Shown here piece after piece: positions 1 through 8,548 of a stretch of DNA of 22,526 nt. The stretch comes from a virus. The DNA lies in the IMG/VR virus record IMGVR_UViG_3300008259_000218, positions 1 through 22,526 of that record. One strand, 5' to 3'. The position numbers were made by a program, and so were the translations under genes. The notes below the pieces were generated by a model. That model searched no databases and was not told where the DNA came from. It worked only from the letters and a program-made list of their open reading frames with translations. Position 1 is the first letter of the stretch, and each line of letters begins with the position of its first letter.

Positions 1-965
1 GCTTTAAGTTGATTGTCTGCAATAAATGCTTCTTGAATCTTGGCAGATGGTTTTAAATTACTGGCATTTTTTTGTTCATCTGCTAATTTTTGACGTAATT
101 GACGATCAAGAAAACTATCACGCTCACGCGCTTTATTAGCGCGTTCAGTCTCTGTTTGCTGACGCTCCTTAAATGCCATGTCTTCAGCGCGTTTTACTTG
201 ATCGTTGCGTAAAGCTACAAGACTAGAAGTATCTTTACTTACTCCATCAATATATTCAACAGCACGTTGAATGCCTTGTTTTTTTAAAATAGCATCACCA
301 ATCTTTGAACCCGCTTTAGCAAAAGCAATTTCTGCCTGTTGCTCACCAAGCTCTCTGTTTGTTCTATATGTTTGCAAAGCTTCTTGAAGCTCTGTTTGCA
401 AAATAGTTACTTTGTTTTGCAATACCTTTATGTTCTTTTCAAAAATATCTTTTTCTCTTTTGTATATATCTGCTCTGCCTTTTTGGTAGCCTTCCAGCAT
501 CCCATTCATTGCACCCATTGTGTTGTAAGCAGATAACTTACCTTCCCCGCCTACTGCCATTCCAATAATTCCAATCAAGCTAAACATGGTTGCCATGTCT
601 TTAGCATTGTCTTTAGATGGAACAAATGCCGCATTTTTTAATTCATCTCTAGCAAGCTTTAATGCCTGACGTTCCGGAGATTCCTGCGCCATTCTTGCTT
701 CTTCTTGACGAAGCTGAAGCTTTTCTTCTTCTCTTGCAACCGTTCTCTCTTGGTCTAAACGCTGCTGTTCTGCCGCTGCCGCATCCATCTCTTGCATTAA
801 GCCAGATCGAGCCTTACGAGTTTCTTCCATTGCTGGAGCCATTTGTTCAGCAGTAACGTATTCTGGCTTTGTAGAACTTTTTGTGAATAATCCTTGTGTT
901 AATGGCAAGGATGGCATTTGTCCTAGCATCCGATTTTGAGTTTGGGTCTGTAAAATGTCAGCCAT
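1..965 (-). CDS. Large helical virion protein, truncated by the window edge
   Basis: The frame runs without a stop from ATG 965 to base 1, giving 321 codons, and continues beyond the window. GGAG is six bases before ATG 965; ATG 968 is adjacent and also possible. The protein begins MADILQTQTQNRMLGQMPSL, then has a charged helical region (EEEKLQLRQEEARMAQES), a hydrophobic Gly segment (TMFSLIGIIGMAVGGEGK), MNGMLEGYQKGRADIYKREK, and long coiled coils (NIKVLQNKVTILQTELQEAL, RANKARERDSFLDRQLRQKL). It follows two other probable internal proteins and is most likely the third member of the ejection set. A tape-measure role is an alternative, but the short-tail context speaks against it. Confidence 0.8.
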   Translation of the reverse strand, partial: MADILQTQTQNRMLGQMPSLPLTQGLFTKSSTKPEYVTAEQMAPAMEETRKARSGLMQEMDAAAAEQQRLDQERTVAREEEKLQLRQEEARMAQESPERQALKLARDELKNAAFVPSKDNAKDMATMFSLIGIIGMAVGGEGKLSAYNTMGAMNGMLEGYQKGRADIYKREKDIFEKNIKVLQNKVTILQTELQEALQTYRTNRELGEQQAEIAFAKAGSKIGDAILKKQGIQRAVEYIDGVSKDTSSLVALRNDQVKRAEDMAFKERQQTETERANKARERDSFLDRQLRQKLADEQKNASNLKPSAKIQEAFIADNQLK

Positions 966-976
966 CATAAGCTCCA

Positions 977-2170
977 TCAAACACGAGGTTTGGTAATTTG
1001 TTCTACGTCAGTATCATTTGCACCCATACCTACCAATATCCTAGCCATATTTGTGTAGTATGAATTTGTCATCTGTGTAGCATAACGATCTGCTTCCAAG
1101 CCAGTACGGATAGCACCAAGCATCAATTGATCGCCAATGTTGCTAATCTTCATTCCATAATCATATTGGTTAGCAAGAAGTTGTTGACGATAATTTTCTA
1201 TTTGTGCAGCCGCTTGTTGCGCTCCAACGCCGCCCCTAGCTTCAGCACCCTGTGCTAGTCTGGCTCTCATGGCTGCTAATGACTGTTGGCCTTGAGGCGT
1301 AAGCTGACCTGTCTCTGCTTGTTGAATTAGAGTAGCACCACGCTCACGATATGGACGAGCAATCTCTTCCTGCTCTGCTCTTGCCTGTCTTCCTTGCTCT
1401 GCCGCCTCTCTTGCACCCATAGCGCCCTGAATACCCAATCCAGCCGCTAGACCAAGACGCGCAAGCTCATTGCCAGAAAGTCCTGTAGCTTCTTTCAAAT
1501 AATCAACACCACGACGTACAAGACCTTTTTCTTCCCCTGCTCTACGCAATCCTTCTGCCCCTGTAATGGCCTCTCTTTCAGGGAAAGCAGCAGGTGTTGC
1601 ACCAGGCATTGTTGGGAATCCACGCTCATCAAAACCTTTTGCAACATTAGGAACATTAAAACGATCTAAAGTTGTTGGTACAGTGCCAAAACGATCAGCA
1701 CCCATAACAGCAGGGCTATAACCAAAATCACCTGTGCCTCTCACGTTGTAACTAGAAAGATAATCTGGAGTAATTGTTTGTGCATTTGATGCAGTGCCAT
1801 AAGGCTGACTAAAAATATCTGCTCTTGGCTCAACTTCTTGATAGCCAGTTGCAGCCGCATCTGAATAACCTTGAACATCTGCCGCAGTCATAGGAGATAC
1901 GCCGCCCCTATCCTGCGATGGCATATTTGCAAAATACTGATCTAAAGCATCATTTTCATCATAACCTTCGTAAAACTCCGGCAATCCGGTCATAGGATTT
2001 TCTGTAGCAGCGCCACCCATCCTTTGCAGCAACGCCGCCTCTTTAGGATTGATGTGAGCCAGAATAGAATCACCACGCCTACCTTGAGACTGTAGGAATT
2101 GTGCAATAGCTGGCAAATCAATATCAGCCATTACGTCTGTCTTCAACAGTTTTGCAATTTGTTTTGCCAT
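977..2170 (-). CDS. Probable internal virion (ejection) protein
   Basis: The protein has 397 residues from ATG 2170, which lies one base after the preceding stop; a GTG at 2179 is an alternative start. The N-terminal half is polar and Gly/Pro/Tyr-rich, with DIDLPAIAQFLQSQGRRGDS early. The C-terminal half is helical: GLSGNELARLGLAAGLGIQG, then an Ala/Arg/Glu/Gln coiled region (AREAAEQGRQARAEQEE) and YTQM-like amphipathic end segments. A similar order of large, helical, Gln/Ala-rich proteins late in the cluster is typical of podovirus ejection proteins that form the DNA-delivery channel. No enzymatic domain is visible. Confidence 0.72.
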   Translation of the reverse strand: MAKQIAKLLKTDVMADIDLPAIAQFLQSQGRRGDSILAHINPKEAALLQRMGGAATENPMTGLPEFYEGYDENDALDQYFANMPSQDRGGVSPMTAADVQGYSDAAATGYQEVEPRADIFSQPYGTASNAQTITPDYLSSYNVRGTGDFGYSPAVMGADRFGTVPTTLDRFNVPNVAKGFDERGFPTMPGATPAAFPEREAITGAEGLRRAGEEKGLVRRGVDYLKEATGLSGNELARLGLAAGLGIQGAMGAREAAEQGRQARAEQEEIARPYRERGATLIQQAETGQLTPQGQQSLAAMRARLAQGAEARGGVGAQQAAAQIENYRQQLLANQYDYGMKISNIGDQLMLGAIRTGLEADRYATQMTNSYYTNMARILVGMGANDTDVEQITKPRV

Positions 2171-2171
2171 T

Positions 2172-4892
2172 TTAGCCACCCAATTCGTCTTTAATTCTCA
2201 AGGATTCTACATTCCAAACATTCTTACGTTTACCTAATCTGCTACCAAACAAAGGTTCCCCTGGATCACCAATCCGCAATGCTTGTGATAAAGCTTGCAT
2301 AGCGGCTGTTGTTGATTTTGGAATAGGTTTTGTTGTTCCTGCTGCTTCACCACCTGGAGAAATCAAACCAAGCAATATTAAGTCTTCGTCTGTTATTGCG
2401 TCTGTACCTTCGCCTTCGCCCTCACCCTGACCTTCGCCGCCAATGCCATCGCCAGTGCCGCCTTTACCGGTGCCGCCTTCTCCAGTACCTTCCCCGCCCG
2501 TACCTTCCCCGCCAGTACCAGTTCCGGCAGCATCACCAATTCCTGCGCCTGTACCTGTTCCAGTGCCAGTGCCAGTGCCAGTGCCAGCGCCAGCGCCAGT
2601 GCCAATCTCGATAGATTCACCAGCGCCAGTACCCCCAACAGTACCCCCTACAGTGCCGCCTACAGTTCCACCAGTTGTGCCTCCAGTTATACCTGTTGTA
2701 GTGCCAGTTCCTGTAGTGTCACTAGGAACAGTACCTGCTGTACCACCTGTTGTAGTGCCACCAGTAGTAGTTCCAGTAGTAACATCACTGGGAACACTAG
2801 TGACTACGCCAGTTGGCGTACTAGGAACTGTGCCAGCAGTACCAGCGCCAGCAGTTCCCCCACCCGTAGCAGCTCCACCAGAAGTAGCGCCACTAGCGGC
2901 CCCTCCAGTGGTTGCTCCACCTGTAGTTGCTCCACCCGTAGTACCAGTTCCTATACCAGCTAAATTGATAATATCTTTTGTAATGTCTTTAACGCCAGCA
3001 GTTGATCCTCCTGAAACTGGTTGAGTAGTTGGCGTAACTGGAGTTTTAGGCCCAGTTGGAAAAATAATTGCATCAGTTTTAGGAGCTTGCGTACCACTAA
3101 CTTCAGTGAAACTAGGTCTAGTATTTTGACTTACAATTGTATCAATTGAATCTTTTTTGTATGAAAATTCATAAGTAAATTTTTTTATGTCTGGCTCATA
3201 AACAATTGTGTATCCAGTTTCTTTTCCTGTTACTGGATCTATTTTTGTTATATTTTTTTTATAACTTACAATACCATCTCTGTCTGTATATTTAATAACC
3301 TGTTCGCCAGTTTCTCCAGGTAAAGGCTGAAATTCTTTTAAAGAAGAAATGCTAGATGGTGCAGAAATATTTATAACAGCAGTTGGAAGAACACGATCAA
3401 CAGCATCTTGACCTGTTGGAGTAACTTTTATTCCTCCAACATCATAAGATTCATCAGACGCAAATCCAGCAGGTCTATTTTCAACTAATGGATCGCCTAT
3501 TTGCGTACCAGGTTTAACAGTGGTAGGCTGCCCTCCTTCAGAAATATTTCTAATTTTTTGTTCTGCATCACCACGATCACTTAAAACAAAATCAGCTACT
3601 GCACTTGCTAAAGCATCACTCTGCGACATTCCAGATTGTATATTTTTTGTATACTCTCCAGCAGCAGCAGCAATAGCTCTATCATCTGTTGCTCTTAAAA
3701 CTCCACCAGCAACAGCACCACCAGCAGCACCAGCTAATAAAGCAGTTTTTACATCTTGACCTAAGAGCGCAGCATTAACGCCTTGCGTAACAGAATTACC
3801 CAAAGTGTTTTGTATTATTGGATCTTTTAGTTTAGATAAGGCAGCAACATACTCACCAGCTTGGTAAGCTGTCATTCCAGCTACTGTTCTTTTTAATATT
3901 TCTTGAGGATCACCGCCATTAGTAATACCAGCAATAGTATTTGCTATCGCATTACCAGCAGCGGCAGATACACCTAAACTCCCGGCAAGAACATTACCCA
4001 TTGCAGGTAAAGCAATAGAACCCATAGCAAGTTCAGCAAAATCAAAAAACCGATCTATGCCACGAGGTTTATTTGCTTGAATGTTATATTCAATATCTTG
4101 TTGCGCTTGCTCTATTCCCAACTTTGTCGCATTGCTTATTACTGATTGCAATGCGCTAACATTTACATTTTCATTTTCTAATAAGTATTTAATTGTTTTT
4201 TGTAAATTATTATTATCTAAAGTATAGTCATTTGGGTTATAAGTGCTTTTGCTACCAGCGGTAACAATACGTTTAGTAATTCTGTGAACCTCATCAATCG
4301 CAAATTGTTTAGGATCAAAAAATGCTTTAGTAAGTTCCTCGTAAATTCTATTTATTTTTTTTTCTCTAATTTCATATGTGGCGCCCTTTTTTTCCAGAGC
4401 GTAATATTCTAAATCGCTATAAAGATCCTTTAAAGAAGGAATATATTTACCCATTCCTCCAACACCTACCCCATATCTATAATAAGAATTTGGAGCGCCA
4501 TTAACAAATCTATTTGCTTCTTCTATATTTGTAATTGGTTTTAAAGGCTCTTGTTTTTTAACTACCGTATTTGGCGGCGGCACAACTGATTGAGTTCCAG
4601 GAGGCGCTGCTGGGCCAGTAGCAACAGGTGTACCAGTTACTTTTTCCGCTACTCTTCCTAAAACATTAGCACCTAAACCAGAGCTAGTAACTGTAGGCGC
4701 AGCGGGAGTAACAGTAGCAGGAGGTGCGGTGGTAGTAGTTTTAGGCGCAGCGCTAGGTGTTACTGGTTCAGCTTTAATAACACCGCTTTGTATTGCGGCT
4801 AATAAATTTTTTGGCGTTCCAAAAGCTTTTGCCATTGAAAGGTCTACCGCACCTAATGGCGTAATTACTTTTTGAGATGGGCTGGTTGCCAT
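2172..4892 (-). CDS. Large virion protein with Gly/Thr low-complexity tract, probable internal protein
   Basis: The protein has 906 residues. Residues 1-120 are Pro/Thr/Ala-rich and probably disordered; 125-270 are helical and charged; 285-325 and 380-400 are hydrophobic Gly/Ala segments that could cross or perturb a membrane (GSIALPAMGNVLAGSLG, ALLAGAAGGAVAGGVL). About 500-600 is beta-like. Residues 645-830 are almost wholly Gly, Thr, Ala and later Glu. The C-terminus ALRIGDPGEPLFGSRLGKRK-NVWNVESLR is an ordered tail. The position after the tail module, the size and the hydrophobic segments resemble podovirus internal (ejection) proteins, which enter the host with the DNA. This is inference; no lysozyme domain is seen. 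Confidence 0.75.
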   Translation of the reverse strand: MATSPSQKVITPLGAVDLSMAKAFGTPKNLLAAIQSGVIKAEPVTPSAAPKTTTTAPPATVTPAAPTVTSSGLGANVLGRVAEKVTGTPVATGPAAPPGTQSVVPPPNTVVKKQEPLKPITNIEEANRFVNGAPNSYYRYGVGVGGMGKYIPSLKDLYSDLEYYALEKKGATYEIREKKINRIYEELTKAFFDPKQFAIDEVHRITKRIVTAGSKSTYNPNDYTLDNNNLQKTIKYLLENENVNVSALQSVISNATKLGIEQAQQDIEYNIQANKPRGIDRFFDFAELAMGSIALPAMGNVLAGSLGVSAAAGNAIANTIAGITNGGDPQEILKRTVAGMTAYQAGEYVAALSKLKDPIIQNTLGNSVTQGVNAALLGQDVKTALLAGAAGGAVAGGVLRATDDRAIAAAAGEYTKNIQSGMSQSDALASAVADFVLSDRGDAEQKIRNISEGGQPTTVKPGTQIGDPLVENRPAGFASDESYDVGGIKVTPTGQDAVDRVLPTAVINISAPSSISSLKEFQPLPGETGEQVIKYTDRDGIVSYKKNITKIDPVTGKETGYTIVYEPDIKKFTYEFSYKKDSIDTIVSQNTRPSFTEVSGTQAPKTDAIIFPTGPKTPVTPTTQPVSGGSTAGVKDITKDIINLAGIGTGTTGGATTGGATTGGAASGATSGGAATGGGTAGAGTAGTVPSTPTGVVTSVPSDVTTGTTTGGTTTGGTAGTVPSDTTGTGTTTGITGGTTGGTVGGTVGGTVGGTGAGESIEIGTGAGAGTGTGTGTGTGTGAGIGDAAGTGTGGEGTGGEGTGEGGTGKGGTGDGIGGEGQGEGEGEGTDAITDEDLILLGLISPGGEAAGTTKPIPKSTTAAMQALSQALRIGDPGEPLFGSRLGKRKNVWNVESLRIKDELGG
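2400..2960. repeat. Low-complexity repetitive DNA coding for a Gly/Thr tract
   Basis: This stretch codes for residues 645-830 of the 906-residue protein. The clearest unit is a hexamer CAGTGC/CAGCGC repeated seven times at 2561-2602, and a GGTV unit repeats near 2630-2670. Slippage here would add or remove codons in steps of two without breaking the frame. The opposite strand is open as Pro-Val repeats, which is a by-product of the composition. Confidence 0.8.
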
Positions 4893-4894
4893 AA

Positions 4895-5239
4895 TTAACT
4901 CGCAATCTTTAATGCAGCAACTATTTGCTCATGAATGTAGTAATGATTTGCTACCCAATCATAAAAATCATCTTCTACATTCCAATTAGAATCTAATAAA
5001 TTAAATGGATTATTTAAGTTTAATAAATTAGCAAAAGCATTATGTTCTACTTGGTGCGCCAATAACCAATCATCTAAGTTGTCAGGGTTTGCTTCCATTA
5101 AAGGAAAAGCAGGAACTGTCTTACCCTGATCCATCAATATTTCACGAAACAGTTTATGCTGGTATCCATTCTCAAATAGAAATTCTTGCAACGAATCAAC
5201 GTCACCAAATTTAACTATTGATAATTGATCCATGTTCAT
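4895..5239 (-). CDS. Conserved hypothetical phage protein
   Basis: The protein has 114 residues, coupled to the membrane-protein gene by ATGA. It is acidic and helical with several aromatics: DSLQEFLFENGYQHKLFREI, HQVEHNAFANLLNLNNPFNL and WNVEDDFYDWVANHYYIHEQ. I recall similar proteins near the internal virion genes of other environmental phages; no function is established. The His-rich motifs do not match a known metal enzyme. Two bases separate it from the next gene. Confidence 0.75.
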   Translation of the reverse strand: MNMDQLSIVKFGDVDSLQEFLFENGYQHKLFREILMDQGKTVPAFPLMEANPDNLDDWLLAHQVEHNAFANLLNLNNPFNLLDSNWNVEDDFYDWVANHYYIHEQIVAALKIAS

Positions 5240-5460
5240 GACTTATCAGCCTTGCCATCTAATTTATCAAATATCTGTTTCAGAATTTGCTTAATATCGT
5301 TAATGTCCTGACGGTAATCATCTTTAGCAACATACTCTTTAGGCAATTCACCCATCTTATCTTCTAGCTTCTGCACTTTGCGTGTCATACCATTCCAAGC
5401 ATACGCTGCTAGGAATCCAGCTATAGCTACAACAATATTAAATATCTGTTGATTGTCCAT
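5236..5460 (-). CDS. Small membrane protein with coiled coil, holin-like topology
   Basis: The protein has 74 residues. One membrane segment lies at about residues 5-22 (QIFNIVVAIAGFLAAYAW), followed by an amphipathic coiled coil (KVQKLEDKMGELPKEYVAKD, DINDIKQILKQIFDKLDGKA). This layout is that of XhlA-like holin or membrane-associated phage proteins, but reversed in order compared with XhlA, whose membrane segment is C-terminal. Its role could be lysis, host-membrane attachment or a virion component. The stop overlaps the next ATG as ATGA. Confidence 0.75.
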   Translation of the reverse strand: MDNQQIFNIVVAIAGFLAAYAWNGMTRKVQKLEDKMGELPKEYVAKDDYRQDINDIKQILKQIFDKLDGKADKS

Positions 5461-5472
5461 TTACACACCGTA

Positions 5473-5793
5473 TCAAATGCCATCGCCAGGCGTTACATAT
5501 ACAACAGCAGTGCCAGATGAAGTAACGCCAGTAAAATAAGCATTAGGTAAAAATGTTAAAACTTGTTGTGTATTAGCCAGTATAGGAATACTGGTTGCAA
5601 CATTGCCAGCATTTGTAGATGCAGACGCGCTAGTATTAGCCGCACCTATAAATACAGATACATTGCCAGCGTTAATAATTCGATATTGATTGCCGCCAAG
5701 CGTGTCAGAAGATGCCTGAACCGGAGTCGGGGCAGATGTATTTGCAGTAAAAGTTACTGTATTCCCTAGTTTTGTAAATGCTTGAACGCCCAT
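5473..5793 (-). CDS. Small beta-rich virion protein
   Basis: The protein has 106 residues with a strong AAGGAG before the ATG. The sequence GVQAFTKLGNTVTFTANTSA, then GNQYRIINAGNVSVFIGAAN and VTSSGTAVVYVTPGDG, shows alternating strands and many Thr/Ser/Ala, like a minor capsid or fibre-accessory fold. The efficient ribosome site suggests high copy number. No family is recognised. It closes the fibre module; the next gene is a membrane-type protein. Confidence 0.72.
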   Translation of the reverse strand: MGVQAFTKLGNTVTFTANTSAPTPVQASSDTLGGNQYRIINAGNVSVFIGAANTSASASTNAGNVATSIPILANTQQVLTFLPNAYFTGVTSSGTAVVYVTPGDGI

Positions 5794-5802
5794 ATTATCT
5801 CC

Positions 5803-6612
5803 TTACCAACTCCAAATAAATACTGCGCCATCACCGCCCCGACCACCTGCGCCGCCAGAAGACGTTCCAAATCCCCCGCCGCCTCCACCACAGCCAATAC
5901 CGCCATTTCCACCTGCGCCCCCGTTTCCTCCAGCAACGGAACCACCACCACCACCACTACCGCCCGCACCAACCATTATTGGTTGCGTAATAAAAAATCC
6001 ATTTCTCCCTGCGTTAGCAGCAGCAGCAATACCACCTGCTATTGTTGGGTATCCATAGTTGCAGGAAACAGAACCTCCGCTTCCGGTATTAGTACCCGAA
6101 CCTCCACTGCCACCAGATAAAAATGTAGTATTTGATGCTGCTAATGCATTGCCTGAAGCTGTTCCTGCGTGACCAGCTATAGATTTGAATATTCCAGCAG
6201 CGCCAAAAAAATTATTGCTGCTTGCAGAACCTCCACTGGTGGTTCCGCTGCCCCCTTGAGCATTTAATAATAGGTATCCAGTTCCGTCTTTTGCTTGATA
6301 AATAATTCTTGTTGGCCCTCCAGCACTGCCGGAAATTGCACTACCACCAGCGCTACCACCAGCTCCCCCAGCGCCAACAGATACACGCAACACATCTGGT
6401 ACAAAAATAGCCGGGCCAATCCATTGTGTCACTGCGCCAGAACCACTACCTTCTGTATTAATGCCGTTGCCGCCACCACCACCCGCCCCGATCAGCAGCA
6501 TCCTGACCATGCTTGCGCCTCTGGGCTTGACCCAATCGCGCACAGTTTCGCCACCGTAGAACTCTTGGTAGTTCGCGCCTTGTGGGGTAGGAAATCCAAA
6601 TACGTCTAGCAT
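5803..6612 (-). CDS. Glycine-rich adhesin-like protein, copy 3
   Basis: The protein has 269 residues, the longest of the three paralogues. It starts with LDVFGFPTPQGANYQEFYGG, DWVKPRGASMVRMLLIGAGG, followed by SGAVTQW, GTGYLLLNAQGG, FKSIAGHAG and TFLSGG. The C-terminal 70 residues are mostly Gly in runs (GGSGGGGGSVAGGNGGAGGN) and end GGDGAVFIWSW. Such runs fit polyglycine type II helices. It differs from copies 1 and 2 mainly by extra glycine tracts. The plus-strand frames opposite it are shadows of its GC-rich codons. Confidence 0.8.
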   Translation of the reverse strand: MLDVFGFPTPQGANYQEFYGGETVRDWVKPRGASMVRMLLIGAGGGGGNGINTEGSGSGAVTQWIGPAIFVPDVLRVSVGAGGAGGSAGGSAISGSAGGPTRIIYQAKDGTGYLLLNAQGGSGTTSGGSASSNNFFGAAGIFKSIAGHAGTASGNALAASNTTFLSGGSGGSGTNTGSGGSVSCNYGYPTIAGGIAAAANAGRNGFFITQPIMVGAGGSGGGGGSVAGGNGGAGGNGGIGCGGGGGGFGTSSGGAGGRGGDGAVFIWSW

Positions 6613-6616
6613 TGCG

Positions 6617-7276
6617 TCACCATGTGATTATTACTACGAGGCCGTCACCGCCGGGGCCAACCGCCGATACGCCACCACCACACCCAATACCTCCTCTTCC
6701 AGTGTTGCTTCCACCAACACCAACTATTATTGGTTGTAACTGAAAAAATCCAGAAGCATTACCTATGTTTGTTGAATAACCATAATTACTGGTGACAACT
6801 CCACCTGACGCTGCACCGCCACTTAAAAATGTTGTTCCAGACGCAGAAACGGCACCCGTAGTTCCATTTTGTCCTGCAATTGATTGATAAAACCCCATTG
6901 CAGTAAAAGCATTTGCGGCTGTTGCGGCTCCAGCAGTTGCTCCTGTGCCTCCTTCAGCGGATAGTAGCAAATAGCCAGTTCCATCTTTTTGCTGGTACAA
7001 CACAGAGGTTGTAGTTGGATTTCTACTACCAACTCTAATCGACAGTTCGTCTGGGATTAAAAAAGCAGGACACATAAAGTTAGTAACAGCACCAGAACCA
7101 CCACCCGTAGTAGCACCATCTCCATTTGCACCAGAACCAATCAAAGTAAACCAAACAAAAGACGCCCCTTGTGGCTTAACCCAAGTTACACCATTGTTTG
7201 CGCCAGACCTATTAGGCGCATTAAATATCTGCACATTCGCGCCCTGCGGTGTCGGGTAATTTATTGGATAGCTCAT
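6617..7276 (-). CDS. Glycine-rich adhesin-like protein, copy 2
   Basis: The protein has 219 residues from ATG 7276; the frame is open to a TTG at 7291, but the ATG sits one base after the preceding stop and its YPTPQGANVQIF then aligns with the other two copies. Shared blocks are TWVKPQGASFVWFTLIGSG, SGAVTNF, GTGYLLLSAEGG, YQSIAGQNG, TFLSGG and GRGGIGCGGG, ending in VIITW. Between blocks the sequence differs strongly from its paralogues, as expected for surface loops under selection. It is a probable fibre-tip or receptor-contact protein. Confidence 0.8.
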   Translation of the reverse strand: MSYPINYPTPQGANVQIFNAPNRSGANNGVTWVKPQGASFVWFTLIGSGANGDGATTGGGSGAVTNFMCPAFLIPDELSIRVGSRNPTTTSVLYQQKDGTGYLLLSAEGGTGATAGAATAANAFTAMGFYQSIAGQNGTTGAVSASGTTFLSGGAASGGVVTSNYGYSTNIGNASGFFQLQPIIVGVGGSNTGRGGIGCGGGVSAVGPGGDGLVVIITW

Positions 7277-7277
7277 G

Positions 7278-7913
7278 TTACCAACTCGCAATCAAAGCCA
7301 TGCCGGGGCCACCAACGCCAGAAGCAGAACCTCCACCGCAACCTATACCGCCCCTGCCTGAACTACTTCCACCCATACCTACAATAATTGGTTGCAGCAT
7401 AAAAAATCCATTTGCATCGTTTCCAATTCCATAACCGTAATTTGCTGTTTTAGAAGTAAAGCCACCGCCAGCAGTTAAAAAAGTGGTTGAGGATGGACTT
7501 GATGCGCTTCCATTTTGCCCAGCAATAGATTGGAAAAATCCAGATGCTGCAAATTGATTTGCTGTAAATGCAGTACCAGCAGTTGAGCCAGACCCACAAA
7601 ATCCTTGCAGCAAAGTAACAAGTCCACCTGATCCACGATATTGTATTCGCGTGTCATTTGATTGAGTTACAGCAACATACAAAATATCTGGTACGTTAAT
7701 AGCCGACCCATACCAAACTGTTACAGCACCAGAACCACCGCCAGAAGTGCCATTACCCGTTCCACCAGCGCCAATAAGCAACATATAAACATTGCTAATC
7801 CCTCTTGGTTTAACCCAAGTTTGGGTAGTTATGGTTGCTGACCCAGCGTTGTTGGCGTAAAACGTCTGAATATTGCAACCTTGCGGAGTCGGCAGATTAA
7901 ACAGGTCAAGCAT
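7278..7913 (-). CDS. Glycine-rich adhesin-like protein, copy 1
   Basis: The protein has 211 residues. It begins LFNLPTPQGCNIQTFY, then WVKPRGISNVYMLLIGAGG, and ends with PIIVGMGGSSSGRGGIGCGG and a terminal Trp. This plan (short beta N-domain, glycine-rich body, GRGGIGCGGG, hydrophobic strand, C-terminal W) is shared with the next two genes. Glycine-rich proteins of this type occur at phage fibre tips; in T4-like phages gp38 adhesins use polyglycine helices to hold receptor-binding loops. That function is inferred here from composition. It is coupled to the upstream gene by TAATG and is the least glycine-rich of the three. Confidence 0.8.
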   Translation of the reverse strand: MLDLFNLPTPQGCNIQTFYANNAGSATITTQTWVKPRGISNVYMLLIGAGGTGNGTSGGGSGAVTVWYGSAINVPDILYVAVTQSNDTRIQYRGSGGLVTLLQGFCGSGSTAGTAFTANQFAASGFFQSIAGQNGSASSPSSTTFLTAGGGFTSKTANYGYGIGNDANGFFMLQPIIVGMGGSSSGRGGIGCGGGSASGVGGPGMALIASW

Positions 7914-8098
7914 TACTCAGCCCAAGATGGTTTTGCAGCGTTGTCATCAACACAGGTGTACTCGACAGCTTCTTCGCCAACGGGTGTGCCATCAGCGCGA
8001 TAGACACCAATGTAGCTACCATCAGCGTCAAGATGTGCGTAGCCCTCTGACCCGTCAGAAAACTCAAGCAAGAACCAGCTATCAGTCTCGCGCCACAT
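7913..8098 (-). CDS. Small acidic hypothetical protein
   Basis: The protein has 61 residues. The start ATG 8098 shares its A with the preceding stop and has GGAG seven bases upstream; a longer frame would begin at TTG 8119 and is not preferred. It is acidic, with beta-like WFLLEFSDGSEGYAHLDADG and a C-terminal EYTCVDDNAAKPSWAE. There are no hydrophobic segments and no known domain. It lies between the fibre-associated protein and three glycine-rich genes and is again coupled (TAATG) to the first of them. Confidence 0.72.
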   Translation of the reverse strand: MWRETDSWFLLEFSDGSEGYAHLDADGSYIGVYRADGTPVGEEAVEYTCVDDNAAKPSWAE

Positions 8099-8538
8099 TA
8101 GTAGTCTCCAGCTACGCAAACAACCGAATAACCTGTACCAGCCGAACCTGTAGACGTACCAAACGTCACATACAGCAAGTAGTTTGCATTCAGCGCAAAG
8201 TTGATAGGTAGCTCAAACACAGACGATGCGGCAGTCTGAGATAGCGTCACGGCAGGAAGCGTAATCTCGTCATAGAGCCAAGTGTTCGTTGCGTTTGTCG
8301 TTGTGCTGCTAGACACAAAAATACGGCAAACAGTCGCTGCTGGAGAGCCAACAGGACGGAAACGAACCTTCTGCACATACGAGCCGTTAGCACCTGCGGT
8401 AAACAGCTTGTAAATATTTGCGCCAGTACCATCAAGCGCAGTGTTTGCGCTTGGGCCGACAATAAGACCAGAGTTATTACTGGCTACTGATTGCAGATCA
8501 CCGGCAATCGAATAAATAGGGGATGTATTTGCTGGCAT
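8098..8538 (-). CDS. Small virion protein downstream of the fibre
   Basis: The protein has 146 residues with GAGG before the ATG. It appears all-beta: SPIYSIAGDLQSVASNNSGL, then YVQKVRFRPVGSPAATVCRI, FELPINFALNANYLLYVTFG. This looks like a jelly-roll or similar virion surface fold, but no family is recognised. The stop shares one base with the next ATG (TAATG), so the next gene is coupled. A fibre-associated or decoration role is likely from location. Confidence 0.72.
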   Translation of the reverse strand: MPANTSPIYSIAGDLQSVASNNSGLIVGPSANTALDGTGANIYKLFTAGANGSYVQKVRFRPVGSPAATVCRIFVSSSTTTNATNTWLYDEITLPAVTLSQTAASSVFELPINFALNANYLLYVTFGTSTGSAGTGYSVVCVAGDY

Positions 8539-8548
8539 TTTTTACCTC

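Noticed and set aside
2172-2179. GTG start for the 397-residue protein at 2179
   Set aside because: ATG at 2170 lies directly after the upstream stop and has a better-spaced G-rich site; the GTG would add only three residues.
2443-3024. 193-codon plus-strand open frame coding Pro-Val repeats
   Set aside because: It is the mirror of the Gly/Thr tract of the 906-residue protein; low-complexity codons leave the opposite strand free of stops. No ribosome site or ordered sequence.
5782-6120. 112-codon plus-strand frame rich in Thr and Ser
   Set aside because: Shadow of the glycine codons of the third glycine-rich gene.
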